Positions 35,241 to 47,578 are shown, counted from the stretch's first letter. The stretch is 64,000 nucleotides of DNA from Dysidea avara (GCF_963678975.1 NC_089285.1:5752694-5816693), one strand, 5' to 3'. Numbers and translations: made by a program. The notes: a model not told the origin generated them from the sequence alone.

Positions 35241-38200
35241 ATGGGGGGAAGAAAGTTCAGGCTTGCTGTCCATAGAAAGAATGAGGAAAGGAAGAAGAGA
35301 CAGAAGAAATGTGATGCCATTATGGTGCAGGAGACAAATGAAGACACTACAGCAAGTGTCAGTGCCTTAACGTGTCCGATTTCCTTGTCGTTGGCAGCAT
35401 TCACGTCGGCACATGTTCAATCTCTTTCTCAGCTATCAAGGCGTGTCAAGGCTTTAATATCTAAGTATTCCACCTGGAATATAACAGCAGAAGATCCCCT
35501 GATTATCAGTAAGCTGGTTATTCAGGGTGAGGAAGCAACAGAAGTTGCTGTTATTGCCACCATAGTAGTATCCAGTGATTTTCATTGGACATTAATGTGG
35601 AGGACCCAACAAGTGGACACTACAGTTAACCCCTTATTCAGTGGTGTGCCAGAGAAGATTCAGTTGGTTGATGATATGGAGAAGGTACTAACACTTATTG
35701 ACTCAGCTGAAGTATGTGTTGGGAACCCCGATGAAAAGTTTTTGGACTTATGGCATTACCGAAGTACTACACTGAATCACATATCTGGTTAGTAGCTATA
35801 TTAATATTGCAGTATGCTTACTGTTGTTATTTCCTGTAATATGGGTCATCACTTCCTTCTGTAGGCTCATGCCCTGGTTATCTTGACACTTTCAAGAAGT
35901 CGTCTCCTACAATACGGAGTAACAACTGCCAACTATTTCTAACTACAGACAAGCGTAGTGGCAATGTCCGTTGTTCTGCCTGCTCCAGCTACAGATCAAC
36001 TTTGATTGTACAGCATCAACGCTACAAGTCAAGACCTCCTGATGATGAGTCTACACATGCCACTCACATCACTTATGGGTGTGTAGAAAGTATAGAATAA
36101 CCTGTTACTATTATACTATTTTACTACTGGTAGATGCCAGCCAGTCCCAGTACTAGTCACCAGGCTAGGTGGTCTGGCAAAGGAGTACCGAAACCTTTCA
36201 AAGCAGAATGATCGTTTGAAAGAAAGGATTGCAGTGTACTGTGAATCAAATGGAATAGAAGTGGACGATGATATGCACAAAGATTTGAAGGTGAACTATA
36301 CGCATAGTGCAATGTTTTAAAAAATGGTTTTTAAACTTTAATAGGAGATTGCATCTCAGAGCACAAGTTTTTTAGATGATTTGCCACCAGATTCATTCAA
36401 GAAGATTTTTTGGAACCAACAAATTGAAGCTGCCTCAAAGAAGGATGCCCGCAGCATGCGTTGGCATCCTTTGATTATTCGATGGTGCTTACATTTACGG
36501 CATAGGTATGCAAAAAAATTCAGAAATTTGAATCTAACGTTGTTTTAAAAGGTCTGGTGGAGCTTATGAAGCTTTACGAAATTCTGGATGCTTGCAGTTG
36601 CCATCCCAGAGAACATTGAGGGACTATACCCATTATGTAAAGGCTGCCAGTGGTTTTTCTTCAGATGTGGACAAGATGCTTATGAGTGCTGCTAAAGTTG
36701 ATAGCTGTCCAGAAAGAGAGAAGTGTGTGATAATGCTACTAGATGAGATGCACTTGAAAGAAGACTTGGTGTTCGACAAGCACACAGGTTGCTTAACAGG
36801 ATTTTGCGACTTAGGAGACATAAATACACATCTCCTGAAGTTTGAGAGTGAGGTTGAAGGTGGCAAGCCTGCTGACCAAGTGTTAGCGAAGTCCATGATG
36901 GTATTTATGATTAGAGGACTGTTTACAAGCCTTCAGTTTCCATACGCTCAGTTTCCATGTACTGATATTTCAGGAGACTTGCTTTATGAGCCATTCTGGG
37001 AAGCTGTCCGTAGAGTTGAAAACTGTGGCCTTAAGGTATGCTTGTATACTACTCTGACTTGCTCGGAGTATTGTCTGTGTTTTGATATTTTGTGTTGTGT
37101 TGTTTCAGGTACTTGCTGCTACTCTAGATGGAAACACTGCTAACAGGAGACTCATCAAGTTGCACGACCCCACTGAAGAAGTCCTCTACAAGGTCATCAA
37201 CCCTTATGCTGATGACGGACGGCATCTCTACTTTATTTCGGACCCCCCACACTTGTTAAAGACAATACGCAACTGTTGGCAATCCAAGAATCGCAGTCTC
37301 TGGGTATGATTCTGAAGTTGTGTGTAAAATTTGATTGTTGCATAATTTTAGTGCAATGGCAAGAGTATATCTTGGAACCATTTAGTCAAGTTGTACAATG
37401 CTGACATAGAACCAGGGAAGGGTACCAGAATTCTCTCTAAGCTCAAGAGAGAACATATATTTCTCACCTCCTTCTCCAAAATGAGAGTAGATCTTGCTGC
37501 TCAGGTGGGTAGTTGTGTATACACTATTTATTCACGGGATTAATGATGGTTAGGTGCTAAGCAATACCGTGTTCAATGCCCTAGAGCAATTTGGTGAAGA
37601 TGAAGTAGCTGAAACGGCACGGTTTGTAGGCATGATGGACAAATTTTTCGACACACTTAATGTCCATGACTATCACCATGGATATCATTCAAGGAAAGTA
37701 TTTCAGCAGCCTTATGAAAAAAAAGATGAAGAAGATTTTAGATTGAAAGTAATTATGCACGAAACAAAATACCTCTTGTAATAATTATTATTATGATAGT
37801 GGCTTGAAGAAGATTTTTTAGGGTATTTGGATCAGTGGGAGGAATCGGTCAAGAAGCGGCAAGGCTTTACGAAGACACAGAAGGGTCTTATGTTAATTAG
37901 TCCAGCAACCAGGCTTGGTATGAGAATGACATGTAAGTGTATGTACATATTGCTGAACTACTATATAGTGCAAGTTTATTCTAGGCAAGTCTTTTGTGGA
38001 ACTTGTTAGATACCTGTTCACTGTTCCTGGTGTGTCATCCTTCCTTAGCCAGAGGATCTGCCAAGATTCACTGGAGCGTTTTTTTGGCTTGCAGCGTCAA
38101 AGAGGAGGGGTGAATGATAATCCCAATGCCGACGGTTTCTTAAAGAACACTCAAGCTATCCGGGTAGTTAAATCTGTGGCTCAAGCACCCAAACGTGGTA

Positions 38201-38286
38201 ATTGTCGAGGAAGCAAGCTTGATACCGCTATGGACAAGGAAAATATTAATGAGCCACTTCCAAAACGAAGGAGGAAAAAGAAATAA
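35241..38286 (+). CDS. P-element transposase, 10 exons, THAP-less N-terminus
   Basis: Exons 35241-35787, 35865-36078, 36134-36290, 36345-36505, 36552-37035, 37109-37303, 37352-37504, 37554-37748, 37800-37932 and 37985-38286 all have GT-AG junctions and join in frame to 846 aa. The start was chosen at ATG 35241 just after an acceptor-like TTCAG; a 5' non-coding exon is possible. Motifs in order: a basic start (RKNEERKKRQKK), a CSAC pair in exon 2, a coiled coil (LAKEYRNLSKQNDRLKERI), the catalytic acidic motif MLLDEMHLKEDL with GFCDLGD, SDPPHLLKTIRN, and the C-terminal P/THAP9 signature DSLERFFGLQRQRGG plus NDNPNADGFL. It ends in a lysine/arginine-rich tail. The N-terminal THAP finger usual in P/THAP9 proteins is absent. 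Cut-and-paste DNA transposition is the family role. Confidence 0.93.
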
Positions 38287-38423
38287 ACATTTTGTAATTA
38301 TATATACAACTTACATCAGTAGTTAATTTTATAGTACTTTCATCAATTATACATTCAAGGTAAATTTTGTACAACTTTCACCAATAGAACTATTGTATTA
38401 ATCATTCAATACCATTATGTTAA

Positions 38424-39634
38424 TCAGTTAGACTGTAGTTGTTTTCTCAGTCCTTTAGATTTTTGCATCATCTGTTTCTGGGATTCTTTGTATTTCTCTA
38501 TCCACCCACTGGCATAGTGAAAACCCCGAATTTTCACCCATTCTGAAACAATCATGTTCAGTAACTCATTGCTTGTCTTTTCTTCCCACTCACTACTTAG
38601 TAGGCTCCAAACAAACAGCACATCTGGAGAAGAGATAATTTCTTCTTTAACATTGTCGCCAAAGCTTGGAATACTAGTTTTTGCTATATGTGACCGCAAA
38701 CAATGTTCCATTTCAATAAAAACTTCAAAAGTATCATTCTTGACTTTGATCAATCCACCCCGGTCAATCTTCTCTAGCCAATCTTTTGAATCATCAACAT
38801 GAGGTTCACTGCCATCATCATCAATCAGCTGCATCAAACACAATTGCAAGTCGTCCTTTAATGGGTTAGTTGATTTGATCAGCTTCTTCTTTAACGACCT
38901 CGGGATGTACCCAGCAGCATAACGTACAGCATTTGTCTCCATGTATGTAAGTTGGAGTCTTGAAGTGCTGCTGCTACCTACCTGCTCATTCAGGGGATGA
39001 TGTACTTTGATGAGTTCCTTGAACAGGTGATCACCTATCGTTTGGAAAAATATACTGCATTTTCCTGCAATTCCAGCTGCTTGCAAAAATTTCTCCCATT
39101 TCTTTATATATCCATCTGATGTTCGCAGCTGATGATATGCACGCCACATCTTTTCTCTATTTATATTTGCCGATTTCACTTTAGGCTGTTCAAGACAAGT
39201 GGTTAATGACGAAACTAAGTCCTTTTCAAACTTGTTTACTGCACTGTTGTTTTCCTTGATCCAGGCAGACACTGTTCTGGCTACACTGATGGTGGCTGTA
39301 GCACAAGGTGATGGCAACTGGAAAGCGTCATCCTTCAATACTCTATCCACTGCAGCCACCAGCAAACTTTCAGCTACACATAATTAAAGGCAACATTAAA
39401 TGTGCAAGTATTAATAGCAAAGCCCTGAGAGAGACTACAATACAAGTACAGGGGTCTTATACTTTCAACATTTTGTTTGCAAGCACCCAGAGTCATCAGC
39501 AATAGATGCCCTCATAGATAGTATATACTATCTATGATGCCCTATAGGCTCTGATAGTGGAATTGTACATGTGACAGATGGAGCCTATACGAACGCGAGC
39601 CACACACACAATAAAGACTAATCATACCTGTCAT
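38424..39634 (-). CDS. Second P-element gene, 318-aa protein of unknown function
   Basis: A seven-base first coding exon (39628-39634, ATGACAG then gtatgatt) joins across a 254-bp intron (acceptor tgtag at 39374) to 38424-39373, giving 318 aa. The sequence reads MTAESLLVAAVDRVL..., then a helical middle (MWRAYHQLRTSDGYIKKWEK), ETNAVRYAAGYIPRSLKKKL, WLEKIDRGGL, a WSLLSSEWEE segment and a C-terminal WVKIRGFHYASGW...EKYK with a lysine-rich end. The YxAGYI-R phrase recalls one near the C-terminus of P/THAP9 transposases, suggesting descent from or partnership with it. Its 3' end lies 138 bp from the transposase stop, converging. Function is not known to me; a regulator or co-factor is only inference. 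Confidence 0.8.
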
Positions 39635-39791
39635 TTTAGCACAGTAAGACGTGGCAGTTTAGCGAAACACAACTGATAACTCCAGTAAGGATTGGTTCTG
39701 AATAGCGACCACCATAACGGGGATCTACTTGTAAAAAGGTGTTAAATTCCAGGCGTTTCCAATCCCGGTTGTTTATTATCTCTGATTTTAT

Positions 39792-40367
39792 GCTAACCTG
39801 ACATGTGTATAACACGACCACTGAAGTTTATTGCAGCTGAAACAGCCTCATCTAAATTCGCGTTCACTTCAGATTACCAACACCAGGTATCACGTATGTG
39901 ATTAATCATGTGATACACCAGCATTCATATCGTTGATGATTCATCATTGGTATGACTCATTAAAGCAGGTCTGAGACAGTGTGCATCTATACCTGGAGTG
40001 CTCCAAGGCTGAACGTTTGGTATATATATTGTTATTAAATAATCTGCTACTGAAAAAGGGGGTTTCGTCCAAACCCCCACTGGCTACGCCCCTGATATGT
40101 GACAAAAGCAAAACCCCTAGGGAAAACCTCTTACCATTTGCGCTTTGACACCCAGACAAACATGTTGATTTGTGAGTTATAAGTATAAAAGAATTGATAT
40201 ATTTACTGTGAAAACATGAATAAAGTGTTTTGATGCACAGCTCGCATGAGGCTGGCTTAACTTTGAAGAAATGATAGTATGGTAGACAACCCTGATGCCA
40301 GTACAATGCTCTGGTTTACTCCAGTGTGGCTGCACCACTGATTTTGTCTTCTTCCATTATTTTCTGA
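39792..40367. other. Spacer with a fragment of a CAGGGGCGTAGCCAG-type MITE
   Basis: At ~40040-40093 a piece reading (minus) CAGGGGCGTAGCCAGTGGGG then GTTTGGACGAAACCCCC matches the terminal region of the complete MITE at 58498-58840. Only one end is clear. The rest has no recognised feature. Confidence 0.6.
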
Positions 40368-40375
40368 GTATATAA

Positions 40376-40731
40376 AAGGGCTGGGAGATACGTAGTATGT
40401 GCGTGTCGGAATATCGAGATAGTATCACTATCAATATTGATATATTGTTTGAAAATTTACTATCGGACAGTAATTAACAAGTAAAATTACACAGAAATAA
40501 CTGCAAAATACTTTATAAAGTAAAAACTTTTGGAACAAGAATCAGCCTAAAAAGGCTGTTTAATATCTTGTGCAAGAAAATATGCATGGGTACATTCCTT
40601 CTTACAAATCTCTTTGAAGGCGATACATAGGTATTGGGTGAATCATCACTATCGTTTTACTATCATCTATTGTGTACTGCAGTGTCTTAATATCGTTCGA
40701 GCAGTGAAAAATTCACTATCGCTCAGCCCTA
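40376..40731. mobile_element. hAT MITE (356 bp)
   Basis: Imperfect termini AAGGGCTGGGAGATA and (from the right) TAGGGCTGAGCGATA are flanked by the identical 8-bp GTATATAA at 40368-40375 and 40732-40739. The interior carries ATATCG-rich inverted subterminal motifs. No coding. Confidence 0.85.
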
Positions 40732-40739
40732 GTATATAA

Positions 40740-42148
40740 TACTTGCATACTGTGCATGCCCTGTAAAAACAGTTCTTTAAGGGTATCAGCTCATGTGTCT
40801 GTATGTTATCAAGTTAGCATGAAATTGCAGTGTGCTACAACTGCAGTGTATGGTTGTGCTATATAAACAGAAAATAACTTGAAATGCTGCTATAATCTTA
40901 TAGTGAAACTAGACATAAAAAATGCAAAATTGGAAATAAAGAGCACCCAGACCCCCCAGAGCAGCATTCATGTCTATTGTATGCTTCGGAATCTGCTCAA
41001 AGTCATGTACTCTTTTGCAACATTTGAATCCAGATACCTGATGATCACCTGACACAAATTTTGTCAGAAATTTTATATTGAGTATTGAGTGCCCTTAAGT
41101 TAAGCGTAATATATTGAGTAACCAATGCAATGTTATTTGACTGCCAGACCACATCAACTTAGACTATCAAATGTATGGTAAGAAAACAGAGGAGGGCCAA
41201 CACTTCCATGTGAGCCATAGAGTTTGTATAGAGAAACTATTTCTGTTTAAAACTAGGTGCCAATCGAAAGCTTCCATTCCACTAAATCCAGCGGTGTAAT
41301 CATCAGCCCCATTCAACCCCAGTAGTTTGATGTCAATATACACAGTTTATCCATAGGAGACTCAATCACGTGATCTAAAACTATCTTGACGAAATGGAGC
41401 GACAGCATTCGCCAGGGAGAGGATCATGGCTGAAGCAGACTCTAAATGTCTCCAGTGAGCCTTATAATCATGCATCTTTGGTTTAGACATTTGTAACAGC
41501 CCAGGTAGATGTGAAACTACAAGGACAGACTTAGAGACACTACACAGCTGGCAACAACTATATTGTCACATGACTTTTAACATACACACAGTTCTAAATA
41601 AAAAGCCTGGTTCTAATTAAGAAGTACCAGTATATAATATGTCCAAGTAAGTATTACTGTACAATAGTATAATATGTTACACATTGCTTAAGTGATTTAA
41701 AGTTATGCAATTAACTTTGGTGGTGCTTAGATCGTGTCAGCCCTCCTCTGGTAAGTTAAAATGTAAACGAACCTCCAACAATAATTTAACAACTTTTAAT
41801 CAAATTGTTCCGTATAAAATGTAGCGTAAGCAATCAATTATTGACTGACGTATATTATTGGCCAACTCAACATCTATTATCATCATAGAATCTGGATTCA
41901 AACACGCATTGTTGTCAATCACATTGGACTGTTGGTAAACGACGAACCTACAGGGTTTCATTTCGGTTGGAGGGGGGGGGGACAGAGGACTATATTTTGC
42001 CACCCCCTGAGTCATTTCCTAGATGAAGCCCTGGAGGTTTGTTAGAATTAGTTTGTGTATGCTAGTCTGTTATTCTTGGCATGAAAATGGTATTTGTAGC
42101 ATACTGAACTTTATCTGTGTTGTTTCATATGTTATAGCATACACCACG
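40740..42148. other. Stretch with no recognised feature
   Basis: No convincing gene. A G10 run at ~41973 lies in the left flank of the Kolobok element. No TIR pairs recognised. Confidence 0.4.
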
Positions 42149-42412
42149 TTAAAGGTCCACTGAAATGATAAAATCAACTTGTGCTATAGTTAATCCTCAC
42201 TAATAGTAATACAAGTTGATGCATGTGATTCAGTCTATTTCCACTTAGATCAATAGATATGACAGATTTTAGGTCTTTGTGGTTGATGACGCAAGATGCG
42301 TCATAAAGCATCATACCGGGAAAGCTCAATACGCATCACCACTATAAAAATCATAACTAAAACGATGTTTGCAGTATAGTCGATCCGTATAGCTTCTGAT
42401 AACACTTTAATC

Positions 42413-45109
42413 ATGCCAAGACGCTGTGTAGCAGCCGATTGCCACACTGAATGTGGACGGCGATACAGTTTACACGAGTTTCCTAGTGATGGTACGCTAA
42501 GAGCAAAATGGACACGGGCTATACAACAGCAGCGAAGGAACTGGGGAGGGCCAACGCCCCATTCTTTGCTTTGTGCAAAGCATTTTACACCCGAGTGCTT
42601 TGAAACTGACGGCTCACGCTATCGAGATGCCATAGGTATCCCTGCTAAGAAGCGCTTGAAGCGAGGTGCCATCCCGACCATATTCCCCAGATCTATTCAT
42701 GGTGGCAGCAGCCAACCATCTGCACCACCCAAGAGACCAGCTTCCGAACGAAGAAGACGAAAATCAGTAAGTAGCAGTAAAATTAATACAACATATTGAA
42801 AATCAACAAAATTTATAGCTATTGAAAAATCAAACAGTAAACTTTTATACAGATAGCTGATGAGGTCCTACAAACTAGTTTAACAGAAGATCTGCAGAGT
42901 ACACCGCTGTTAGAATATGCCAATACCGAACAGCTGGAGTCTGCTACATCTGAACAGTTGGAGTCTGCAACTTTTTCACAGTGGGATACTGAGTCTGATC
43001 AGCTAGAAGTTGAGTTAGAGTCTGCTACTACTGAACAGCCACCTGCACAAATGGAAATACAGACACATACACAGAATAAAGGTCAGTCCTGGTATTAGTT
43101 ATGTGACTAAATTGAAAATAGGTTCTCTGGTAATAGAGTCAGTCGGAATACAGTGTAATCTTCTAGCAGTACCTCCACTGAAAAAGTTTTCCTGCACCAC
43201 TGATTCCTGCACCACTGAACTGTTGCTTTCTAGTGAGCCTGAGGAAACTGAGCCAGACGAAACTGATCTTGAGAGTTCTTTCTACATTTCTCAGGATGAA
43301 GCCTCAACAGAGTAAGTAATATTTTGTCTACACTTATAAACATTTCATCAGCACCTATTAATTTACACAGTGATGACATTCAGCAGCCATGTTCTTCAAT
43401 TCAGTCAGGTTCAACACTGGATGAACTAAAATACATAGTGTTTAGATCATCTCTGTTAGAGTTGTTCACTCATTGTCCATCATGCCATAGCTTATGCCCT
43501 GGAATAACAACAAAGCCACAGGGAACATTTGTCACAGTAAAGCAGGCATGTTCTCACTGTGGGTATCAGAGATCTTGGTCAAGCCAACCTCACATTAAGG
43601 ACACACCTGCTGGAAACATCATGCTGTCTGCAGCTATTCTATACAGTGGAGGAACTGCTGGAAAATTTTTTAGAGCACTGTCCCACATGAATGTTGCCTG
43701 CATCACTGATCGAACATACTATACTCATCAAAAGAAATATTTACAGCCAGCAGTGATATCAATTTGGAATGCAAAGCAATCTGAATTATTGAATAAATGC
43801 AGAGCTACTGGTTCTCCCCTCACAATTGGTGGTGATGGTCGTGCTGATAGCCCTGGTCACTCTGCTAAGTTTGGGTCATATGGGATCATTGACTTGTCTA
43901 TCAATAAAGTTATACATATAGAATTAGTTCAAGTAAGTCATAATACATAATTAATACATAATTCTTTCCAAACACAATATCTTTTGTGTTCTTGCCTACT
44001 ATAGAGCAACCTTGTCAAATCCAGTAATCATATGGAAAAAGAAGGGCTATGTCAGGCACTCAAATTTCTAAGTGATAATTCACTGGATGTTAGTATGCTG
44101 ATAACTGACAGGCATAAGCAAATACACAAATTTATGAGGCAGAGTTACCCTGATATAGAACACAGATATGATGTCTGGCATGTTGCTAAAGGTAAATGAA
44201 CACTTTCAGTGTGCTTGCATATGACTTATCTTGTGACTATTCAGGGCTGAAGAAAAAATTGCAGAAAGCTGCCAAATACAAGGACTGCGCTGTGGTTGGG
44301 GAGTGGACCAAGAGCATCACCAACCACATGTATTGGTGTGCAGCATCTTCTCCAAATGGTGATGGTGATGAAATGGTGAAGAGATGGAAATCTTTAATTG
44401 ACCATCTCTGTAATGACCACAGCAGTTGCTATGGCAACCACACTGACCTGGAAGACAGGCATAGAAAATGGCTAATACCAGGTATATTCATGCAATGTTT
44501 CAAATATTTGATTAATAATATACATACACACTTAGGTAGTAAGGCATGCGAGAAGGTCAGTGACATCATCAGCAATAACAGGTTGATGGAAGATGTTCGG
44601 AAGCTATCACCCCATCACCAGACCAGTAGCTTGGAAAGCTACCATAGTGTGGTAAATCATTTTGCACCAAAGCTACTGGCCTTTTCTTATGTGGGAATAT
44701 ACTGCAGGTAGAATCATTTAAATAAAGTATCACTATATTTAAATTTACTATTTAATGTAGATTGTTGATTGCTGTAATGCACTTCAATGAGAACTTTGCG
44801 AGGGAACAAGCCATAACCAAGTCTGGCAAAGAGAGGATAAAATTTTATTATCCAAAAGCCAAACAAGGAGAATGCACACCTAAAATTGTGCCAGTGCCAC
44901 CAACCTATAGTAAGCCATGTGAAGGTATAAATCATGGATTGAAATTTGCCTTTGTAGGGTATGCAGCACAATTAATGGCGAAGACAATATATTTTGTCAT
45001 ACATCCTGACGAGAGGCCGCCTTTACCAGAAGAACCACCACATTTGGCCAGCCAATATGAACACCCTGACAAAGACTTGATACCTCGCTTTTCACGTTAT
45101 AAAAAATAA
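42413..45109 (+). CDS. Kolobok-type THAP transposase, 8 exons, 759 aa
   Basis: Exons 42413-42766, 42853-43081, 43122-43311, 43371-43932, 44005-44191, 44245-44481, 44536-44707 and 44761-45109 join in frame with GT-AG introns of 40-86 bp. Residues 1-95 are a THAP zinc finger: C5/C10, W33, C54-x2-H57, then GAIPTIFP. An acidic, Gln/Ser-rich linker (exons 2-3) follows. Exon 4 has a Cys-rich knuckle (CPSC...CSHCGYQRSW) and the core begins with GGDGRADSPGHSAKFGSYG, followed by LVQSN, MLITDRHKQI, YDVWHVAKG, TKSITNHMYWCAASS and a late TSSLESYHSVVNHFAPK. This order is that of Kolobok transposases as I know them. Candidate catalytic acids are the GDGR, TDRH and SLESYH motifs. No stop was found; likely intact. 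Confidence 0.93.
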
Positions 45110-45177
45110 CTATTTATAATAATTTAATCGTTGATACACAGATAACATGTTATATTATTATATGATACATACTTAAT

Positions 45178-45919
45178 CTAAGGTGTAGGTGGTGGGTAAT
45201 GATGCCCAGTATATTCTTCTGAAGGAAACTCGTGCCTGATCCTGGACACAATGCATGATGGTAGCACTACACGCCTGTACCTGCCCAAATAGTGCCACCC
45301 CCACCACGTCATCTGCCTATAGGCAAGGTATCGGAATCTCCTGGAGGGAAAGATTGCTATAAAATACAGTAGCAAACTTATTAGCAGCAACCTGTTTTCA
45401 TCATCAGGAACATCACTACTGCCATGGTGGTAACGATGACTATGCAGTGAGACCAGTAGTACTGTCCGGCATAAGCACACTGTAGCAAAATCAGTGTGCT
45501 GTGTAACACATACAGGATGGGTTGCAGGACCAGAATCTTCCAAAATGGAAAGAGTCTGCTCTAGTTCTTTACAACAGATAGATTCTCTGTCCGTGGACAT
45601 TACTTCACAATGGCCACACGTACACCTACACGTATACACACAAAACTTCCCACTCCTTATCAACCTACCAGTCAGTATTCCCCACGCGGCTAACTTCAGA
45701 ATCTTCGGTTTCGGTGGGTAGACTAAAACTCTCGCTAGTAGAAGGCCCTGCAGGCTCCTCATCAGAATTGTATATCGGCTCGAAGCGATATGGCAATACT
45801 TCGGACGGTAGAGACAAGTGCAACTCTTCGCTCGCCTCTACTGATGAATATGTGGAGGAAGATTCGTCTGAATCATTACTGCTGAACGATGAATTGCGCG
45901 AGCTGCCACTTTCTACCAT
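45178..45919 (-). CDS. P2X7-receptor C-terminal-like zinc domain protein, 215 aa
   Basis: Reading from ATG 45919, exons 45669-45919, 45392-45625 and 45178-45340 join in frame over a 43-bp and a 51-bp intron (the second is stop-free and a multiple of three, so it could be retained). The N-terminal ~80 residues are Ser/Glu-rich. The rest reads TDWCTCGHCEVMSTDRESICC, CVTQHTDFATVCL, RFRYLAYRQMTWWGW, VVLPSCIVSRIRHEFP. This Cys/His spacing and the AYRQ-x-WW and PSC-x-V-x-IR phrases are what I recognise from the cytosolic C-terminal (ballast) domain of P2X7 receptors and related transposon-borne proteins. There are no membrane segments, so it is not a channel. Its transposition role is unknown. Confidence 0.85.
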
Positions 45920-46126
45920 TGTAACACGAGTAATAAAACTCTTGCGGTTCCCGATCTTACGTCACAGATTCAATTATTCGTGACGTGATCGAACTTTGCG
46001 GGTTAATATCTCGGTATATCATTACAATGAAATCATTAAAAAGGTGTTTTTGTGCACTGCACGTTATAAACAACACATCCATACAATAAAATAGGAGGTA
46101 AAATTTCCATTTCAGTGGACCTTTAA

Positions 46127-47400
46127 GGGACAAACTGCAGTTATTTACTGTAAAAGACTCTAGTCATTGGCGGTACTGGCACAATCACCCTTCCAGATGG
46201 AATAATGTTGTTTAGAGTAATAAACGTCTGTTACAAGGAAGCCATAACTGAAAGGAATCGAAATTCGTGTCCTGGCTATTGTGTGAGGTAGTGCTAGATT
46301 AGTGGCTGTACAGTGACAGCCGTTATGAATAATTTCTGCAGACAAAGAAGACGGAAAACCTGCTGTAGTAAATTGGAAGTGATGAACAATAGAGCTACCT
46401 AGAAGGAAATAGTTCACAAAGCAAGGTGAAGCATAGCACAGTCTTATAAGGCTACCTAAACAGGAGAATTGACTACATAAGCAATTGTAAGCTGGAAGAG
46501 TGTTTGTAATTCAAATTACACAACTTTCAAGCACCAATGACTCACGTACACTTGGATTTTAGTAGTTTGAAGGTTTGTGACATGTTGTCAAGGGTTGAAG
46601 ATGTGTTACACTGCTCAGGAGCAAGCCATAGCATAGTGGATCCATTCACAGTGGATAGATGTTGGTTGTTATTTGTGGATAAAGAGCATACATCATTGGT
46701 TCGGCAGGAAACAAAGTAGCTACAGCTCTTCTCAGTAGCACCAGGATTACTGTGCTGACCTTTTGTAGTATCTCTAATGGGTCCTGTTTAATTTATTTTA
46801 AAGTTTAAAATATCAAGTGTTTGCTTTATTAGAAATTGATTCGAGTGTATTTTGAATATCACACATACTTTCTTGAAATTTTGGTGGAATTACAATTAGT
46901 AGTGGTAGACTGTTTTGTACTATTGACAAGATTTAATTTCGAATTGTGTGGGAATGCCAAGCAAAATAACTCAATAATTGATGTACCAAAGTTATCAAGT
47001 GGACAGTGTTAAAACGAAGTCGACTGACAATATATGACTGATGCCTTATGCCACTGCCTTTAACCGGATGCTGCTGAGGAGTGCCACTGCATTGGAAGAT
47101 GGTACGTTATACTACTATGGTTATTTTAAATTGTTTATTGTTGGGTATAAAAGTTTGTGTATATCTTGCTCCAAATGAAATCCCCGTAGGTTGGCATACT
47201 GCAAGGCCAACAATTGATTGTTTACCCTGATCACCAATGCTTTGTGATGGGAATTATATAGGGTAACATGTGTGGACTTACCAGCATATGTCTGTGTCTT
47301 CTTTTCAACATCCCAGTTAATGTGAAACCCAAGGCCTTGTAGTCTTGTGCATTAATTTGTTGTTTTTCTAGTGGTACCCTATGCACAATGCACTTGTTAT
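46127..47400. other. Stretch without a recognised gene
   Basis: Right flank of the Kolobok element. One frame at 46537-46719 (MTHVHLDFSSLKVC...) has unremarkable composition and no recognised motif. Nothing else stands out. Confidence 0.4.
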
Positions 47401-47404
47401 TTAC

Positions 47405-47537
47405 TTTTTATTATATCATGAACCATAATAGCAGGTCCATAATAAGGATTGCGTATGTTGTTAACCAGATGTGCACCCACAGCTGGCCGAAGGCCAGCTG
47501 GGGGCACGCACCTGGTTTACTGAAATTGTTTTTGGAA

Positions 47538-47578
<41 letters not shown>

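Larger units (their letters stand above)
34641..39784. mobile_element. Autonomous-looking P element (5144 bp), two convergent genes
   Basis: Perfect 31-bp TIRs starting CAGAGATAATAAACAACCGG at 34641 and ending at 39784 are flanked by the 7-bp repeat ATTTTAT (34634-34640, 39785-39791). P elements classically have 31-bp TIRs and 8-bp TSDs; the TSD here is 7. The body holds a 10-exon transposase on plus and a two-exon gene on minus. Neither has a visible stop or frameshift, so the copy may be functional. Confidence 0.95.
42153..46122. mobile_element. Autonomous-looking Kolobok transposon (3970 bp), two convergent genes
   Basis: Termini AGGTCCACTGAAATG and the inverted ATTTCAGTGGACCT are flanked by TTAA at 42149-42152 and 46123-46126, the TSD of Kolobok elements. 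Inside are a THAP transposase on plus (42413-45109) and a P2X7-C-like gene on minus (45919-45178), 68 bp apart at their 3' ends. Both are open through all proposed splices. A non-autonomous relative is at 24808-25804. Confidence 0.95.

Noticed and set aside
45178..45919. A P2X ion channel gene
   Set aside because: There are no transmembrane segments or extracellular domain; only the C-terminal zinc domain is similar, and it lies inside a transposon.
47480..47515. GGCCGAAGGCC hairpin as a terminator
   Set aside because: There is no adjacent gene, and rho-independent terminators are not expected in an animal genome.
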